NCBI GenBank assembly: GCA_964584165.1
Contig: CAZOYW010000005.1
Span: 1 to 64,000 of the forward strand
Reading direction: 5' to 3'
Origin: CAZKCI01 sp964584165
GTDB taxonomy: Bacteria > Auribacterota > Erginobacteria > Erginobacterales > CAZKCI01
Length of the DNA stretch: 64,000 nucleotides
Part shown: positions 33,338 to 42,540 of the stretch, one piece after another
Layout of the letters: each line of letters begins with the position of its first letter
Numbering within the stretch: position 1 is the stretch's first letter
Position numbers and translations under genes: made by a program
The notes under the pieces: model-generated
Seen by the model: only the letters and a program-made list of their open reading frames with translations
Databases searched by the model: none
What the model was told of the DNA's origin: nothing

Positions 33338-34567
33338 ATGCCGAACCCTACGCCCAGTTCCCGCCCCCTCTTAGTCCTCGTCTCCGGCCAGGGACTGACC
33401 AGCCGGACCGAGACGATCGAGGAATACCTGCGCGAAAGGGTAGGGGCGCTGGGCGTGATCGCGATCGCCAACCCCTACGCCCGCCCCGGGACGGCCGCTC
33501 GGCGTTATTACGAAAGCGGCCGTCGCCTTTGGGAAAAGCCACTCGGCAACCTCCATTTTCGGAAGAAGCGCCGGTTTTCCCAGTTCTTCCTCTCCTTCGT
33601 ATTCCTCGGCTACTTCTTCGCCATCCTCAAGGCCGCCTTCGCCTTCCGGCGGACCTTCGACGTCTTCATCGGCGTCTCCTGCTTCTCGGCCGGGCTCGGT
33701 CTCCTCTTGAAGAAATTCGGCATCGTCCGGCGGACCGTCTACTACTCCATCGACTATTACCGTCCGCCGAAGCGGTTCGGGATGAACACCGTGATCGTCG
33801 CCGCCTTCCGCTGGCTCGACCGGGCCTGCGCCCGATACTCCGACCTCACCTGGCACATCACCGCCCGGATCGCCGAGGGGAGAGAGCGTTTCGCTAAGCT
33901 CAAGGCGGATGCCTATCCCTGGATCGAGGTCCCCCTCTGCTACGCCGCCCGCCTCCTCGCCCCCGCGCCGGAGGGGGAGGTGAACCGCCAGTCTCTGGGT
34001 TTCGTCGGGACGCTTACCCCGAACCAGGGCTGGCCGGTCCTGATCGAGGCCGCCCCCCGGATCGCCCGCTGGCTTCCGGGCTTGAAGATCGAAGTGGTCG
34101 GCTCGGGGGTCTATGCCGACGAGGTGAGAAGGATGGCCGCGGGCTCTCCCGAATCCGGACGCTTCGTCTTCCACGGCTTCGTCCCCCGGGAGGAAGAGGT
34201 CTTCCGGATCATCTCCCGGACGGGGGCGGGGCTCGCCCTCTGGACGGGGGACGAGGAGGACAACGCCCTCTACGCCGACCCGGGCAAGCCCAAGTTCTAT
34301 GCCTTCGCCGGTGTCCCCTCCGTCGTCACCCGGGGCACCCCGGTCGCCGCCGAGATCGAGAAGCTCCATGCCGGCCTGGCGACCGATTACTCTCCCGAGG
34401 CGCTCGCGGCGGCGGCGGTCCGCCTCCTCGGCGACGAGGCCTTCTGGCGGGAGCGCCGGGAAGGCGCCCTGGCCTTCGCCCGGACCTGCTCCTCGGAGAT
34501 CGTCCTGGGGCAGGCCTGGACGGAGACACTGAAACGGCTCGGCTTTCGAACAGACGAAGGCAAATAA
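33338..34567 (+). CDS. Glycosyltransferase family 4-like (GT-B)
   Basis: A 409-residue GT-B protein. The acceptor half has a hydrophobic stretch FFLSFVFLGYFFAILKAAFA (about residues 85-104) that may associate with the membrane. The donor half shows SLGFVGTLTPNQGWPVLIEA, LKIEVVGSGVYADEVRRMA, VFHGFVPREEEV and KFYAFAGVPSVVTRGTPV. It sits in the glycan cluster four bases before a GT2 gene. Sugar specificity is unknown. Confidence 0.82.
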   Translation: MPNPTPSSRPLLVLVSGQGLTSRTETIEEYLRERVGALGVIAIANPYARPGTAARRYYESGRRLWEKPLGNLHFRKKRRFSQFFLSFVFLGYFFAILKAAFAFRRTFDVFIGVSCFSAGLGLLLKKFGIVRRTVYYSIDYYRPPKRFGMNTVIVAAFRWLDRACARYSDLTWHITARIAEGRERFAKLKADAYPWIEVPLCYAARLLAPAPEGEVNRQSLGFVGTLTPNQGWPVLIEAAPRIARWLPGLKIEVVGSGVYADEVRRMAAGSPESGRFVFHGFVPREEEVFRIISRTGAGLALWTGDEEDNALYADPGKPKFYAFAGVPSVVTRGTPVAAEIEKLHAGLATDYSPEALAAAAVRLLGDEAFWRERREGALAFARTCSSEIVLGQAWTETLKRLGFRTDEGK

Positions 34568-34570
34568 CTC

Positions 34571-35629
34571 GTGCAAACAGACTCGAATAATCATCCCCTC
34601 GTCTCTGTCGTCCTCGTCACCTGGAACGGGGAGGCGCTCCTGCGCGCCCATCTCCCCTCGCTTCTCGCCCTCGACTACCCCGCCTTCGAAGTGATCGTAG
34701 TCGACAACGGATCGACCGACGGGACGGTCACCTACCTCCGCACCACGTATCCGTCGATCCGGGTCATCGTGAACCCGATCAACCTGGGGACGGCCGAGGG
34801 GTCGAACGTCGCCATCCCCGTCTCCCGCGGCAAGTATATCTTCTGGGTCTCTAACGACATGGAGTTCGACCGCGACATCCTGCGGCACCTGGTCCGCCGC
34901 GGCGAGGAGGACGAGGCGATCGGCATCTGCACGGTGAAGATGCTCCGCATCAGGGAGGGGAAGCTGGTCCGGGAGATAGACAGCGTGGGGGCGAACCTCG
35001 ACGTCTTCGGTTTCCCCGACGCCCGGGGGATCAACCAGCCGGACGGCGGCCAATTCGACTCCTTCCGCGAGGTATTCTTCTCTTTCGGGGGGGCGATGTT
35101 CATCCGCCGGAGCGTCCTCGAGATCACGGGCGGCTTCGACCCCGACTACCTGACGCTGGCCGACGACATCGACCTCTCCTGGCGGGTGAGGCTCGCCGGG
35201 TTCAAGGTCATGGTCGAGCCTAAGGCCTTCCTCTACCACCGCGTCTCCGCCACCCTCTCGAAGAGCCACAACCGCCCCCAGAAGCGCTTCATCTCCGAAC
35301 GCAACACCCTGCGCACGCTTCTCAAGAACTACTCCGCCGGCTACCTTTCCTTCATCCTCCCCCTTTACGGCATCCTCCTCCTGGGCGAGATGCTCTTCTT
35401 CCTCCTGCTCGGGAAGTGGGCGATGTCCCGCGCGGGATGGCGGGCGATCGTCTGGAACGCCTCCCGTCTCCGGGCGACGCGGGAGTTGAGGAGAAGGGTT
35501 CAGGGAATCCGCCGCGTCCCCGACCGCGCCGTGGTCGCCCACATGCTCAAGCGCTCCGAGAAACTCCTTCTCTTCTGGGATTTCGTCTTCCGCCGCCGTC
35601 TGGGCGACTGGAGCGGATATTTCAATTAA
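34571..35629 (+). CDS. Glycosyltransferase family 2 with C-terminal membrane segment
   Basis: A 352-residue GT2 enzyme of the rhamnosyltransferase-like type: PLVSVVLVTWNGEALLRAHL, VVDNGSTDGTVTYL, NLGTAEGSNVAI, and a GGFDPDYLTLADDIDLSWR acceptor motif. One hydrophobic segment, YLSFILPLYGILLLGEMLFF, lies near residue 260. The start is GTG. The preceding glycosyltransferase gene ends three bases upstream. Confidence 0.85.
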   Translation: MQTDSNNHPLVSVVLVTWNGEALLRAHLPSLLALDYPAFEVIVVDNGSTDGTVTYLRTTYPSIRVIVNPINLGTAEGSNVAIPVSRGKYIFWVSNDMEFDRDILRHLVRRGEEDEAIGICTVKMLRIREGKLVREIDSVGANLDVFGFPDARGINQPDGGQFDSFREVFFSFGGAMFIRRSVLEITGGFDPDYLTLADDIDLSWRVRLAGFKVMVEPKAFLYHRVSATLSKSHNRPQKRFISERNTLRTLLKNYSAGYLSFILPLYGILLLGEMLFFLLLGKWAMSRAGWRAIVWNASRLRATRELRRRVQGIRRVPDRAVVAHMLKRSEKLLLFWDFVFRRRLGDWSGYFN

Positions 35630-35669
35630 AAGGACGCCATCGTGTCCGGCGCCCTCGACGGTTCGATGG

Positions 35670-35822
35670 ATGAGATCGCTGGCGGACACGCCGATCGCGG
35701 CGCCCTTCCAGATCGGCCCGGATACGGCCGCCGTCTTCCGGCAAACCACCGGGATGTGGACGGTGCGCCTCTGGACCCGCTTCTACTTCGGCTCGTCCGG
35801 AGATCTCCCGGTCGTGCGCTGA
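35670..35822 (+). pseudogene. 3' remnant of an FG-GAP/VCBS-like repeat protein
   Basis: A 50-codon frame reads LADTPIAAPFQIGPDTAAVF then RQTTGMWTVRLWTRFYFGSS and GDLPVVR. It resembles one unit of the repeat often seen as DxPVxxDYDGDGxxDIAxFRxSTGLWxVRxxTRxYFG in surface proteins, with the DGDG part decayed. It ends just before a strong terminator, as a gene 3' end would. The rest of the gene is absent; the upstream glycosyltransferase stops 40 bases before. The repeat match is from memory of the family, so confidence is moderate. Confidence 0.5.
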
Positions 35823-35846
35823 TCAGATTGCCATTCGCTCTCTGGG

Positions 35847-35880
35847 ACGGGGGCGGCCCTCCGCGGCCGCCCCCGTCTTT
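35847..35880 (+). terminator. Intrinsic terminator-like hairpin
   Basis: A perfect 12-bp stem ACGGGGGCGGCC / GGCCGCCCCCGT with a 6-nt loop, followed by CTTT. It stands after the FG-GAP remnant. Bases 35881-36056 hold no gene; TTGCTT and CAATAC near 35909-35942 are a very weak promoter candidate for the methyltransferases. Confidence 0.7.
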
Positions 35881-36056
35881 CCGGGCCCCCACTGGGTGCG
35901 CCAACCGTTTGCTTGCCCCCTGGGGGTGGCTATGCAATACTCATTCTGCCTCGATTCCTCCCCGTTTCCCCAAGGCCCGCGGCATCTGATGGAAGCGAGC
36001 GCTGCGAACGGTCAAACGGGCGCGATTGGGAATCGGGCGGGGATTGCGGCCGCGCT

Positions 36057-36878
36057 ATGAACGAGACGCCGGACATCCATTCCGTCTGGAAGGACGCCCA
36101 GGAGAAGGAAAGAAAGATTTGGCTGGAGAGCAACCAGCCGGAAAGTTATTTCATTGAACATTGGTCGGAGCTCCTCCGAAAAGCGCCCCTGATCCTCCGG
36201 AGCTTGAGCCGCGCCGAGGCCGTCCTGGACGTGGCTTGCGGGGGCGTCCCTATCCTTCACGCCCTGCCCCGAACTAAACGCATGGTCGCCACCGACCCGC
36301 TCAACCGGGATTTCGCCGTCCTTTACCCCCGCAAGGAATGGATTCAGTACGATCATTTTTGCGCCGAATCCCTGCCCTATGAAGACGCTGCCTTCGACGT
36401 CGTGTTCTGCATGAACGCCCTCGACCACATGTCCAACCCCCAGGTCGCTGTGCGGCAGATGCTACGGGTCCTCAAGCCCGGAGGATGGCTCCATCTCGAC
36501 GTCACAAACACCTCTCCGCTCGCGCGCCTAGTGGTCGCTCTGGGCTACCGCCGGCACCTCTGCGAGTTTCATCCCCACGTTCTGACCTTAGCCTCGGTTC
36601 TCTCCTGGCTCAGGAACGGGTGCGAGATAGCCGAGGTTGAAACCTTTCCCTCCTGTTCAATCCGGAAACTTCTCTACGGTTTGCGCGTTTTTTCCGGGAA
36701 GGAGAAGCTCAGCGGGTGTCAGCAAAGAATCTCCGCCTTCTCGCTCCCCCGCAGCCAGATGCTGATCAGTGTTTTCTTGGACATGGGCAACGGCGCACTC
36801 TACCGCTTCGGCAAGAAGACATTTGCGCAGGGCGGGCGCATCGCGGCGAGGAAGCTGGCCCCTGGCGCCACCGCCTGA
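36057..36878 (+). CDS. Class I SAM-dependent methyltransferase
   Basis: A 273-residue methyltransferase: VLDVACGGVPILHALP is the SAM-binding motif I, VATDPLN carries the acidic ribose contact, and FDVVFCMNALDHMSNP with VLKPGGWLHLDV are motifs of the UbiE/type-11 class. The target is unknown; its place in the glycan region suggests a sugar or lipid carrier. GC content is lower than nearby: the line starting at 36661 has 33 GC in 60 bases, against 41 in 60 at 37981. This fits recent acquisition. Confidence 0.8.
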   Translation: MNETPDIHSVWKDAQEKERKIWLESNQPESYFIEHWSELLRKAPLILRSLSRAEAVLDVACGGVPILHALPRTKRMVATDPLNRDFAVLYPRKEWIQYDHFCAESLPYEDAAFDVVFCMNALDHMSNPQVAVRQMLRVLKPGGWLHLDVTNTSPLARLVVALGYRRHLCEFHPHVLTLASVLSWLRNGCEIAEVETFPSCSIRKLLYGLRVFSGKEKLSGCQQRISAFSLPRSQMLISVFLDMGNGALYRFGKKTFAQGGRIAARKLAPGATA

Positions 36879-36909
36879 GTTCCAGACCAGGGAGGCAGCG
36901 AGGGAACGG

Positions 36910-37698
36910 ATGACGGCCGCCCTAAAAGGGAAGATCCAGGCTTTCTGGTCGGCCCAAGTTCCCTACCTGGAGGAAGGTCAAGCCGGAGCTCCAGCCGGCA
37001 GTCGGGATTTCTATCTCTCGGCCGACGGTAAAAGGTATGAATACGAATCGTATCTTCCCCCCTACCTGGCTCGCCTCGCCCGCGGGGGTGGGAAACTTCT
37101 CGAAGTCGGTTTCGGCCTGGGGGGCGACTTGCGCCATCTGGCCCGGAGCGGGATGTGGGTGGCGGGCGCCGATCTCTCTCCCTCCAACGCCCGGATCGCG
37201 CAAACGGGGTTCGTCTCCTTGCAGCTGCCCGGCCGGGCTTTGGCCGCAGACGGCGAAGCCCTGCCTTTCCGGACAGAAAGCTTCGACGCCGCTTACTCGT
37301 TCGGGGCGCTGCATCACACGCCGGATACCCGCCGCGCGATCGGGGAATTGCACCGCATCCTGAAGCCGAATGGGCGGTGTCTGGTTATGCTCTATCATCA
37401 GGGCCTGGCTTACCGCCTGATCTCTCTCAAGTTCGACCTTCTGAAACTATTCGGCGTTGAACAAGACCGAGAGAGATACGTTTCCCGGGCCTACGATCAG
37501 ACCCCCCTGTCGAAGCTTTACTCCCCAGACGACCTCCGCGGTCTCTTTTCCGCTTTCCGGAACGTTCGAATCTCGATCGAGAATTATGGGGGACTCAAAG
37601 AGAACAGGTTTTATTTCTGGTTTTACCACCTTCTCCAGGTGTTCCCTCCGCTGAAAAGAAAGTTCGGTTCATTCGCCATGGTCGAGGCGGTGAAATAG
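36910..37698 (+). CDS. Class I SAM-dependent methyltransferase
   Basis: A 262-residue methyltransferase starting MTAALKGKIQAFWSAQVPYL. Motif I is LLEVGFGLGGDLRHLA; later motifs are ADLSPSNARIAQ, FDAAYSFGALHHTPDTRRA and ILKPNGRCLVMLYH. The earlier in-frame ATG would add 47 residues that overlap the previous gene and look non-conserved. Like its neighbour it is of lower GC (31 of 60 bases in the line starting at 37441). It abuts the next gene with no gap. Confidence 0.8.
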   Translation: MTAALKGKIQAFWSAQVPYLEEGQAGAPAGSRDFYLSADGKRYEYESYLPPYLARLARGGGKLLEVGFGLGGDLRHLARSGMWVAGADLSPSNARIAQTGFVSLQLPGRALAADGEALPFRTESFDAAYSFGALHHTPDTRRAIGELHRILKPNGRCLVMLYHQGLAYRLISLKFDLLKLFGVEQDRERYVSRAYDQTPLSKLYSPDDLRGLFSAFRNVRISIENYGGLKENRFYFWFYHLLQVFPPLKRKFGSFAMVEAVK

Positions 37699-39723
37699 AT
37701 GAAAAAGCCCGGATCGCCTAAAGAGCGGCCACCCGGGGGGCGGGCAATCTCCCCGGCCAGAAGAAATCTCCCGGCTCCAGCGCTTCTGGTCTGCATGATC
37801 CTGGCCTATGTCGCCGTCTTTTACGGCGTTTCCCATCTCAAGTATCGCTCTTTCTCGTTCGGGGACATGGACCTGGCGACGATTCACCAGACCTTCTGGT
37901 CCGCCTCGCGCGGAGTATTCGCCGCCCCGGGGCAGGGGGAGGCCGCCCTCTTCAACGGTCACAGCTGGATCATCATCCTCCCCCTCCTGCCGGTCTATGC
38001 CCTGTTCCGGAACCCCCCGATCCTCCTCTTCCTCCAGGCCCTCTTCCTGGGAAGCGGCGCCTGGCCCGTCTACCTCATCGCCCGCCGCCGCTTCCCGCCC
38101 GCCTGGAGCCTCCTCTTCGCCTTCTCCTACCTCGTCTTCCCGGCGATGAACTACGCCAACCTCTTCGAGTTCCACCCGATCACCTTCGCCACGCCGCTGC
38201 TTCTCTTCTCTTTTTTCTTCTTCGAAGAAAAAAGGTGGGTCCCGTTCTGGATCTTCATCCTCCTCTCCCTGTCCTGCCGGGAAGACGCCGCCTTCCCCGT
38301 TGTCGGTCTCGGCCTGTTCATGGCTCTCACCGCCCTGACCGGCGGAAGGGACCGACGCCCGAAGAACCTCCTCCGAGCCGCCGCCGTCGTTCTCCTCGCC
38401 GTCGCCTGGTTCCTGGCCGTGACCCGCTTCCTTCCCCGCCTCTTCCAGGAGCCCGGCGCGGCGACGAGCGCCGATCTTTTCGCCGGCTCCTTCTACGGCT
38501 GGCTGGGGAAGTCCCTCCCCGAGATGGGGGAGAACCTCGCCTGCCATCCCCTGGCGGTGATAAAGAACCTTCCCTACAAGGATGCCAAAGCCGCCTACCT
38601 CTTCAACCTGCTTCTCCCCGTCGGTTTCCTCCCGCTGCTCTCGCCCTCCGCCCTGCTCCTGCTCTTCGTCGCCCTGCTCGAGTCTCTCCTCTCCTCCCGC
38701 TTCACGCACTTCTCCATCCGCTACCAGTATTCCTCCCTGGTCACGCCCTTCGTCTTCATCGCCGCGATCCGGGGGGCGGAAAATCTCCTCGCCTGGAGAT
38801 GGGGGAGGGGGGAGAAGAAGCGATGGGTCCTGGCGGGCTGGATCGGGCTGGCCGCGATCGTCGGGACCGCCTGGTTCGGCCCGCTGATCCACCTCCCGGA
38901 TGGGGTGCGCCTCTGGAGGATGACCGAGGAGGATAGAGTCCGCCAGTCCCTGGTCGAGATGGTGCCGGGAGGCGCTCCGGTCGTCGCCACTTTCGCTTTC
39001 ACGCCCAAGCTCTCGATGCGGGAGCGATTTTACTTCTTCTACCACATCTACGCCTCGCCCACCCATCCCGACTTCCAGCCGCTCGTCCCCCAGATCCAAT
39101 CCGGCGCCGAATACGCCTTGGTCGACTTCAACGACTGGCTCACCTTCTACGACTTCTACTCGCCGGGCGGAGACCGCGTGATCCGCGAATTCCTGAGCGC
39201 GGGGGAGTGGGGCGCGGAGGAATACATCAACGATCTTGTCCTCTTCCGGAAGCGCGCGCCGGGGGCATACCCCCCGGTGGAAGAGGTCGCGCAGGCCTCT
39301 CCGGCTTTTCCCGCCGGGCGGGAAGTCGCCCCCGGGCTCGTCTTCCTTGGCCACTCCGCCGCCGAGCCCGAGTGGCGGGGCCATCGCCTCCTCGATCTCT
39401 CCTGCTGGTTCCGGGCAGCCAGACCCGTCCCTGGCGAGTTCATCGTCAATCCCTTGCTCTTCCGCGAAGGCGAGGCGGTCCTCGAGCAACCCCTCTTCGC
39501 GCCCGCTCGGATACTCCCCCCCAGCCGCTGGGAAGCGGGCAAGACCTACCGCGTCCGGGGGCGGATCCTCATCCCGAAGGACCTTCCCCGGGGGAGGTAC
39601 GACTTAAGGCTGGCCCTCGAGCTCCGGCAGCCCGTGATGACTCCCCAAGGCCTCCAGTGGCAGGTCCGGAGGGGATGGATCGGCGAGGAGAAGAATGTTC
39701 TGGAGATAAAGGCTGAAGACTGA
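37699..39723 (+). CDS. DUF2079 membrane protein (probable GT-C glycosyltransferase)
   Basis: A 674-residue protein with about 9-10 membrane helices in the first 400 residues and a soluble C-terminal part. YRSFSFGDMDLATIHQTFWS and GHSWIIILPLLPVYALFRNP after the first helix, then FEFHPITFATPLLLFSFFFF and SCREDAAFPVVGLGLFMAL, match the DUF2079 family as I recall it. This family is related in layout to GT39/GT83 enzymes that use polyprenol-linked sugars. The last ~120 residues (RGHRLLDLSCWFRAARPVPG onward) look like a beta-rich domain. No donor or acceptor can be given. Confidence 0.78.
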   Translation: MKKPGSPKERPPGGRAISPARRNLPAPALLVCMILAYVAVFYGVSHLKYRSFSFGDMDLATIHQTFWSASRGVFAAPGQGEAALFNGHSWIIILPLLPVYALFRNPPILLFLQALFLGSGAWPVYLIARRRFPPAWSLLFAFSYLVFPAMNYANLFEFHPITFATPLLLFSFFFFEEKRWVPFWIFILLSLSCREDAAFPVVGLGLFMALTALTGGRDRRPKNLLRAAAVVLLAVAWFLAVTRFLPRLFQEPGAATSADLFAGSFYGWLGKSLPEMGENLACHPLAVIKNLPYKDAKAAYLFNLLLPVGFLPLLSPSALLLLFVALLESLLSSRFTHFSIRYQYSSLVTPFVFIAAIRGAENLLAWRWGRGEKKRWVLAGWIGLAAIVGTAWFGPLIHLPDGVRLWRMTEEDRVRQSLVEMVPGGAPVVATFAFTPKLSMRERFYFFYHIYASPTHPDFQPLVPQIQSGAEYALVDFNDWLTFYDFYSPGGDRVIREFLSAGEWGAEEYINDLVLFRKRAPGAYPPVEEVAQASPAFPAGREVAPGLVFLGHSAAEPEWRGHRLLDLSCWFRAARPVPGEFIVNPLLFREGEAVLEQPLFAPARILPPSRWEAGKTYRVRGRILIPKDLPRGRYDLRLALELRQPVMTPQGLQWQVRRGWIGEEKNVLEIKAED

Positions 39724-39735
39724 AGGAAATAATGT

Positions 39736-39790
39736 GGAGTCCATGTAGTCCATATCGATGATACCGTCCATATCGTCCATTGAGTCCATC
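39736..39790. repeat. GTCCATATC tandem repeat, copy 2
   Basis: AGTCCATGTAGTCCATATC, CCGTCCATATCGTCCAT and GAGTCCATC fill the gap between two genes. The word matches the array at 16113-16169. Confidence 0.8.
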
Positions 39791-39797
39791 TGCCGCG

Positions 39798-40943
39798 ATG
39801 CCCAGGAAAATAATCCTTCTGCTCTCGATCCTCCTTTTCTCGCCGGCGGCGCAAGCCGCCGGCGAGAAAAGGTTGGCCTGGGATTTCTCCAGCCCGGGCG
39901 CGGCGGCGGGCTGGACGGGAGAGGGGATCCAGACGAGCGGGATCCGCGCCGGGCGCCTCCGGATCCTGGGGGGAGAGCAGATCCAGCTCCTCTTCCCCTC
40001 CGGCCTCTCCTTTCATCCGGAGGAGAACCGCTACCTCAAGATACGCTTCAAGACCTCGTCCCCCCGCTACCTCCAGGTGCTCTGGGAGACCCGGGACGTC
40101 CCGGGCGAGATCGCCCGCCTCTCCGTCCCGCCTTCTCCGGACGCCAACCTGCACACCCGCTGGGTCGACCTCTCGCGGTCCCGCCGCTGGCGGGGGGAGA
40201 TCCCCCGCCTGGCCTTGGTCTTCAGCGGCCAGCCCGGCTGGATCGAGATCGACTCGATCGAGATCGGGCCCTTCGGCCTCGGCGAATATCTCTCCGAGCA
40301 GTGGGGTGAGTTCGTCCAGCCGAGGGGGCTCACCCTGGGAACGATCAACTTCCTCGCCTCCCCACCGATCTTCAACCGGCCCTTCGCCGTCTGGCTGAAC
40401 CTTGCCGCCGGGATCGCCATCCTGGCCGGGGGGATCTCCTGCCTCCGCGCCCGGCGGGAGGATAAGGCGCGCGCGGTCGTCCGCCTCGGGATCGCCCTCC
40501 TGGCACTCTGGATCGCCTTCGACCTCCGGGAGACCTGGACGCAGTTCCGGACGGCCGAGGACATCTACGTCAACTACGTCGCCCCCCCGCCGGAGAAAAA
40601 AACCTTTCCGCCCCTGGGGGATTTTTACCGCTTCGTCGACTTCTGCCGGCGGCATGTCCCGGCGGGGTCTCTCTTCAAGCTCCTTCCCGAGCCGTTCTGG
40701 CCCTTCGACTGCCGCTTGAAGTATTTCCTGCGCCCCGCCTGGGTGGAGACGGAGGCCACCGCTTCCTATTTCGGCCCCGCCGTCCCCCGCTACCGGATTG
40801 TTTACCAGTCGTCCCAGATCGTCTTCGAACCGGGCACGGGACGGCTCTTGAGCCGCGACGGCAAGACGGTCTACGCCCGGAAGGGCCGCCTGGTCGCCCG
40901 CTCCGATCCCCAATCCTTCATCTACCTGGTGGAGGAGGAATGA
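39798..40943 (+). CDS. Secreted or membrane protein of unknown function
   Basis: A 381-residue protein with a signal peptide (MPRKIILLLSILLFSPAAQA). A beta-rich region follows (LAWDFSSPGAAAGWTGEG, KIRFKTSSPRYLQVLWETRD) like a carbohydrate-binding fold, then two helices near residues 195-245 (WLNLAAGIAILAGGISCL and LGIALLALWIAFDLRE). A C-terminal soluble domain has FVDFCRRHVPAGSLFKLLPE. The pattern of a sugar-lyase-like sandwich plus helices often stands beside GT-C enzymes, but I do not recognise the family. The stop overlaps the ATG of the next gene (ATGA). Confidence 0.65.
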   Translation: MPRKIILLLSILLFSPAAQAAGEKRLAWDFSSPGAAAGWTGEGIQTSGIRAGRLRILGGEQIQLLFPSGLSFHPEENRYLKIRFKTSSPRYLQVLWETRDVPGEIARLSVPPSPDANLHTRWVDLSRSRRWRGEIPRLALVFSGQPGWIEIDSIEIGPFGLGEYLSEQWGEFVQPRGLTLGTINFLASPPIFNRPFAVWLNLAAGIAILAGGISCLRARREDKARAVVRLGIALLALWIAFDLRETWTQFRTAEDIYVNYVAPPPEKKTFPPLGDFYRFVDFCRRHVPAGSLFKLLPEPFWPFDCRLKYFLRPAWVETEATASYFGPAVPRYRIVYQSSQIVFEPGTGRLLSRDGKTVYARKGRLVARSDPQSFIYLVEEE

Positions 40944-42338
40944 TCTCTCTGGCCCNNNNNNNNNNGATTACTGGTGGCCTACGGCCTCCCCTGGGCGGCG
41001 GGGACGGTTTTCGTCTCCTGCCTGGAATCGCCCGACCGGCCGCTCCCGCGGGGCGAGAAGCTCGCGCTGGGGTTTGCCTTCGGGACCGGGCTCCTCTCCT
41101 TCTACCTCTTCTACCTGGGGCTTCTCCGGATCCCCTTCACGCCGCTCAGCCTCGCGCCCTTCTTTATCGCCGCCGCGGCCGCGGCGGGAGTCCTGGCGAA
41201 AAAGCGGGGATGGCGCGGGCTCGGCCGGGTCGGGCGGGTCCGACCGGTCGGACCGGCCGGACGGGCCCGGCCCGTCCGGCTGGCCGCCGAGGTCCTGATC
41301 GCGGCCCTTCTCGTCTGGAAGGGCGCCTGGTCCTTTTTCCTTCTCGCCTCCAAGCCGACGCTATTCGACGACCCGGTCTCGAACTACAACTACAAGGCCA
41401 AGGTCTTCTACGAGCACCGCTCCCTGATCCTGGAGGAAGCCCACCCCGGGTTCCTGGGCGGACACGAGCCGCGATACCCGGACTACGTCCCCCTCTTCAA
41501 GGCCTGGACGGCGATCGCTCTGGGCGGGTGGAGGGAGGGCGGGGTCAACATCCTTACCTTCTTCTTCGCCCTCTCGCTCGGCCTCGTCGCCTACTACGCC
41601 TTCCGGAGGTCGCTCCCGCCCTTCCCGTCCCGCGTCTTCGTCTACCTCCTGGTCGGGATCCCGCTTCTCACCTTCCACGCCGCCGCCGAGCATCTGGAGA
41701 TCGTCACCGCCTGGTATTACTTCGCCGGGACGGCCTATCTCCTGCGCTGGCTCCGGGAGGGCGACCGGACCAGTTTCCTCCTCTCCGGTCTCCTCTGGGG
41801 GGTGGGCCTTTCCGCCAAGGACGAGGTCATGGCCCTCTTCGTCGGGGGGGCGCTGCCGGTCCTCGCCGCCTACGGGATCGCCCAGCGCTGGAAGCCCGGG
41901 AGGTTCGCCGCCGTCGTCGGCCGCTATCTCGCCGCCGCGCTCGTCCTCAACCTCCCCTGGTTCGTCGTCAAGAACGTCTACGGCCTGGCCATGGGCCTCC
42001 CGGAGAGATACCGCCACTTCGAGTTCCACCCCGAGGCCTTCGGCCTCCTCGCCCAGAACCTCTTCGGCTCGGGGAACTACAACATCCTCTGGACGATCTT
42101 CTTCGGCGGGCTGATCCTTTTCGCCCCCCGGGTCTTCCGCGCCCCCCTCAAATACCACATCCTCTCTCTGGCCGGGGCGCTCGCGGTCACGCTTTCCCTC
42201 TTCATCTTCACGCCGTTTTTCGAGTATCTTCTGATCGGGACCACGATCAGTCGGGCCCTGTTGACGATCGCCCCCGTGGTCGTCCTCTTCCTGGCCGACC
42301 TCTACGCCTCGGCGACGTCGAGAGAAGAGTTATCGTAG
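40940..42338 (+). CDS. Multi-spanning GT39/PMT-like membrane protein, N-terminus cut by assembly gap
   Basis: The ATG in the ATGA overlap gives MISLA, then ten Ns interrupt. The sequence resumes in another frame as LLVAYGLPWAAGTVFVSCLE. With exactly ten bases the two sides are out of frame, so the true gap length differs. About 440 residues with 10 or more helices follow. A loop with FDDPVSNYNYKAKVFYEHRS and HEPRYPDYVPLFKAWTAIAL resembles the acidic first loop of GT-C enzymes. A segment GRVRPVGPAGRARPVR is made by a GGTCCGACCGGTCGGACC repeat. The TAG stop is part of the next repeat (GTAGGCGCGG). Confidence 0.72.
40956..40965. other. Assembly gap (ten Ns)
   Basis: Ten unknown bases inside the 5' end of a membrane protein gene. 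The reading frame on each side shows the true length is not ten, unless a frameshift is real. Confidence 0.95.
41221..41282. repeat. In-frame GGTCCGACCGGTCGGACC repeat
   Basis: CGGGTCCGACCGGTCGGACC and GGCCGGACGGGCCCGGCCCG, then TCCGG, form nested palindromes in coding DNA. They encode an Arg/Gly/Pro/Val-rich stretch between two helices. Confidence 0.75.
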
Positions 42339-42402
42339 GCGCGGACCTTTAAGGTCCGCGCGCCCGGCCTCGCCCGCGGACTTGAAAGTCCGCGGCTACG
42401 GA
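42335..42402. repeat. GTAGGCGCGGACC family inverted repeat, copy 1
   Basis: GTAGGCGCGGACCTTTAAGG with TCCGCGCGCC is a first palindrome; CCGCGGACTTGAAAGTCCGC then GGCTACGG is the second. The TAG at its left end is the stop codon of the membrane protein. Relatives lie at 54333, 57108 and 58602. Confidence 0.85.
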
Positions 42403-42473
42403 CGCATGAGGACTGCTAGCGGATGGTGCCGCCGAGCCCATTCGTGGACATCGTTCGCGGGCCGAGCCGAGCC

Positions 42474-42504
42474 CAATTCGCGTAATTCGCGTAATTCGTA
42501 GTTC
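42474..42504. repeat. AATTCGCGTAATTCGC repeat, copy 1
   Basis: CCAATTCGCGTAATTCGCGT then AATTCGTAGTTCC; the same arm (AATTCG...ATTCGTAGTT) closes the repeat at 51796-51935. Confidence 0.75.
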
Positions 42505-42540
42505 CATCGCCGATCCGCGCCAACCAAGAAGGAGATCCCC

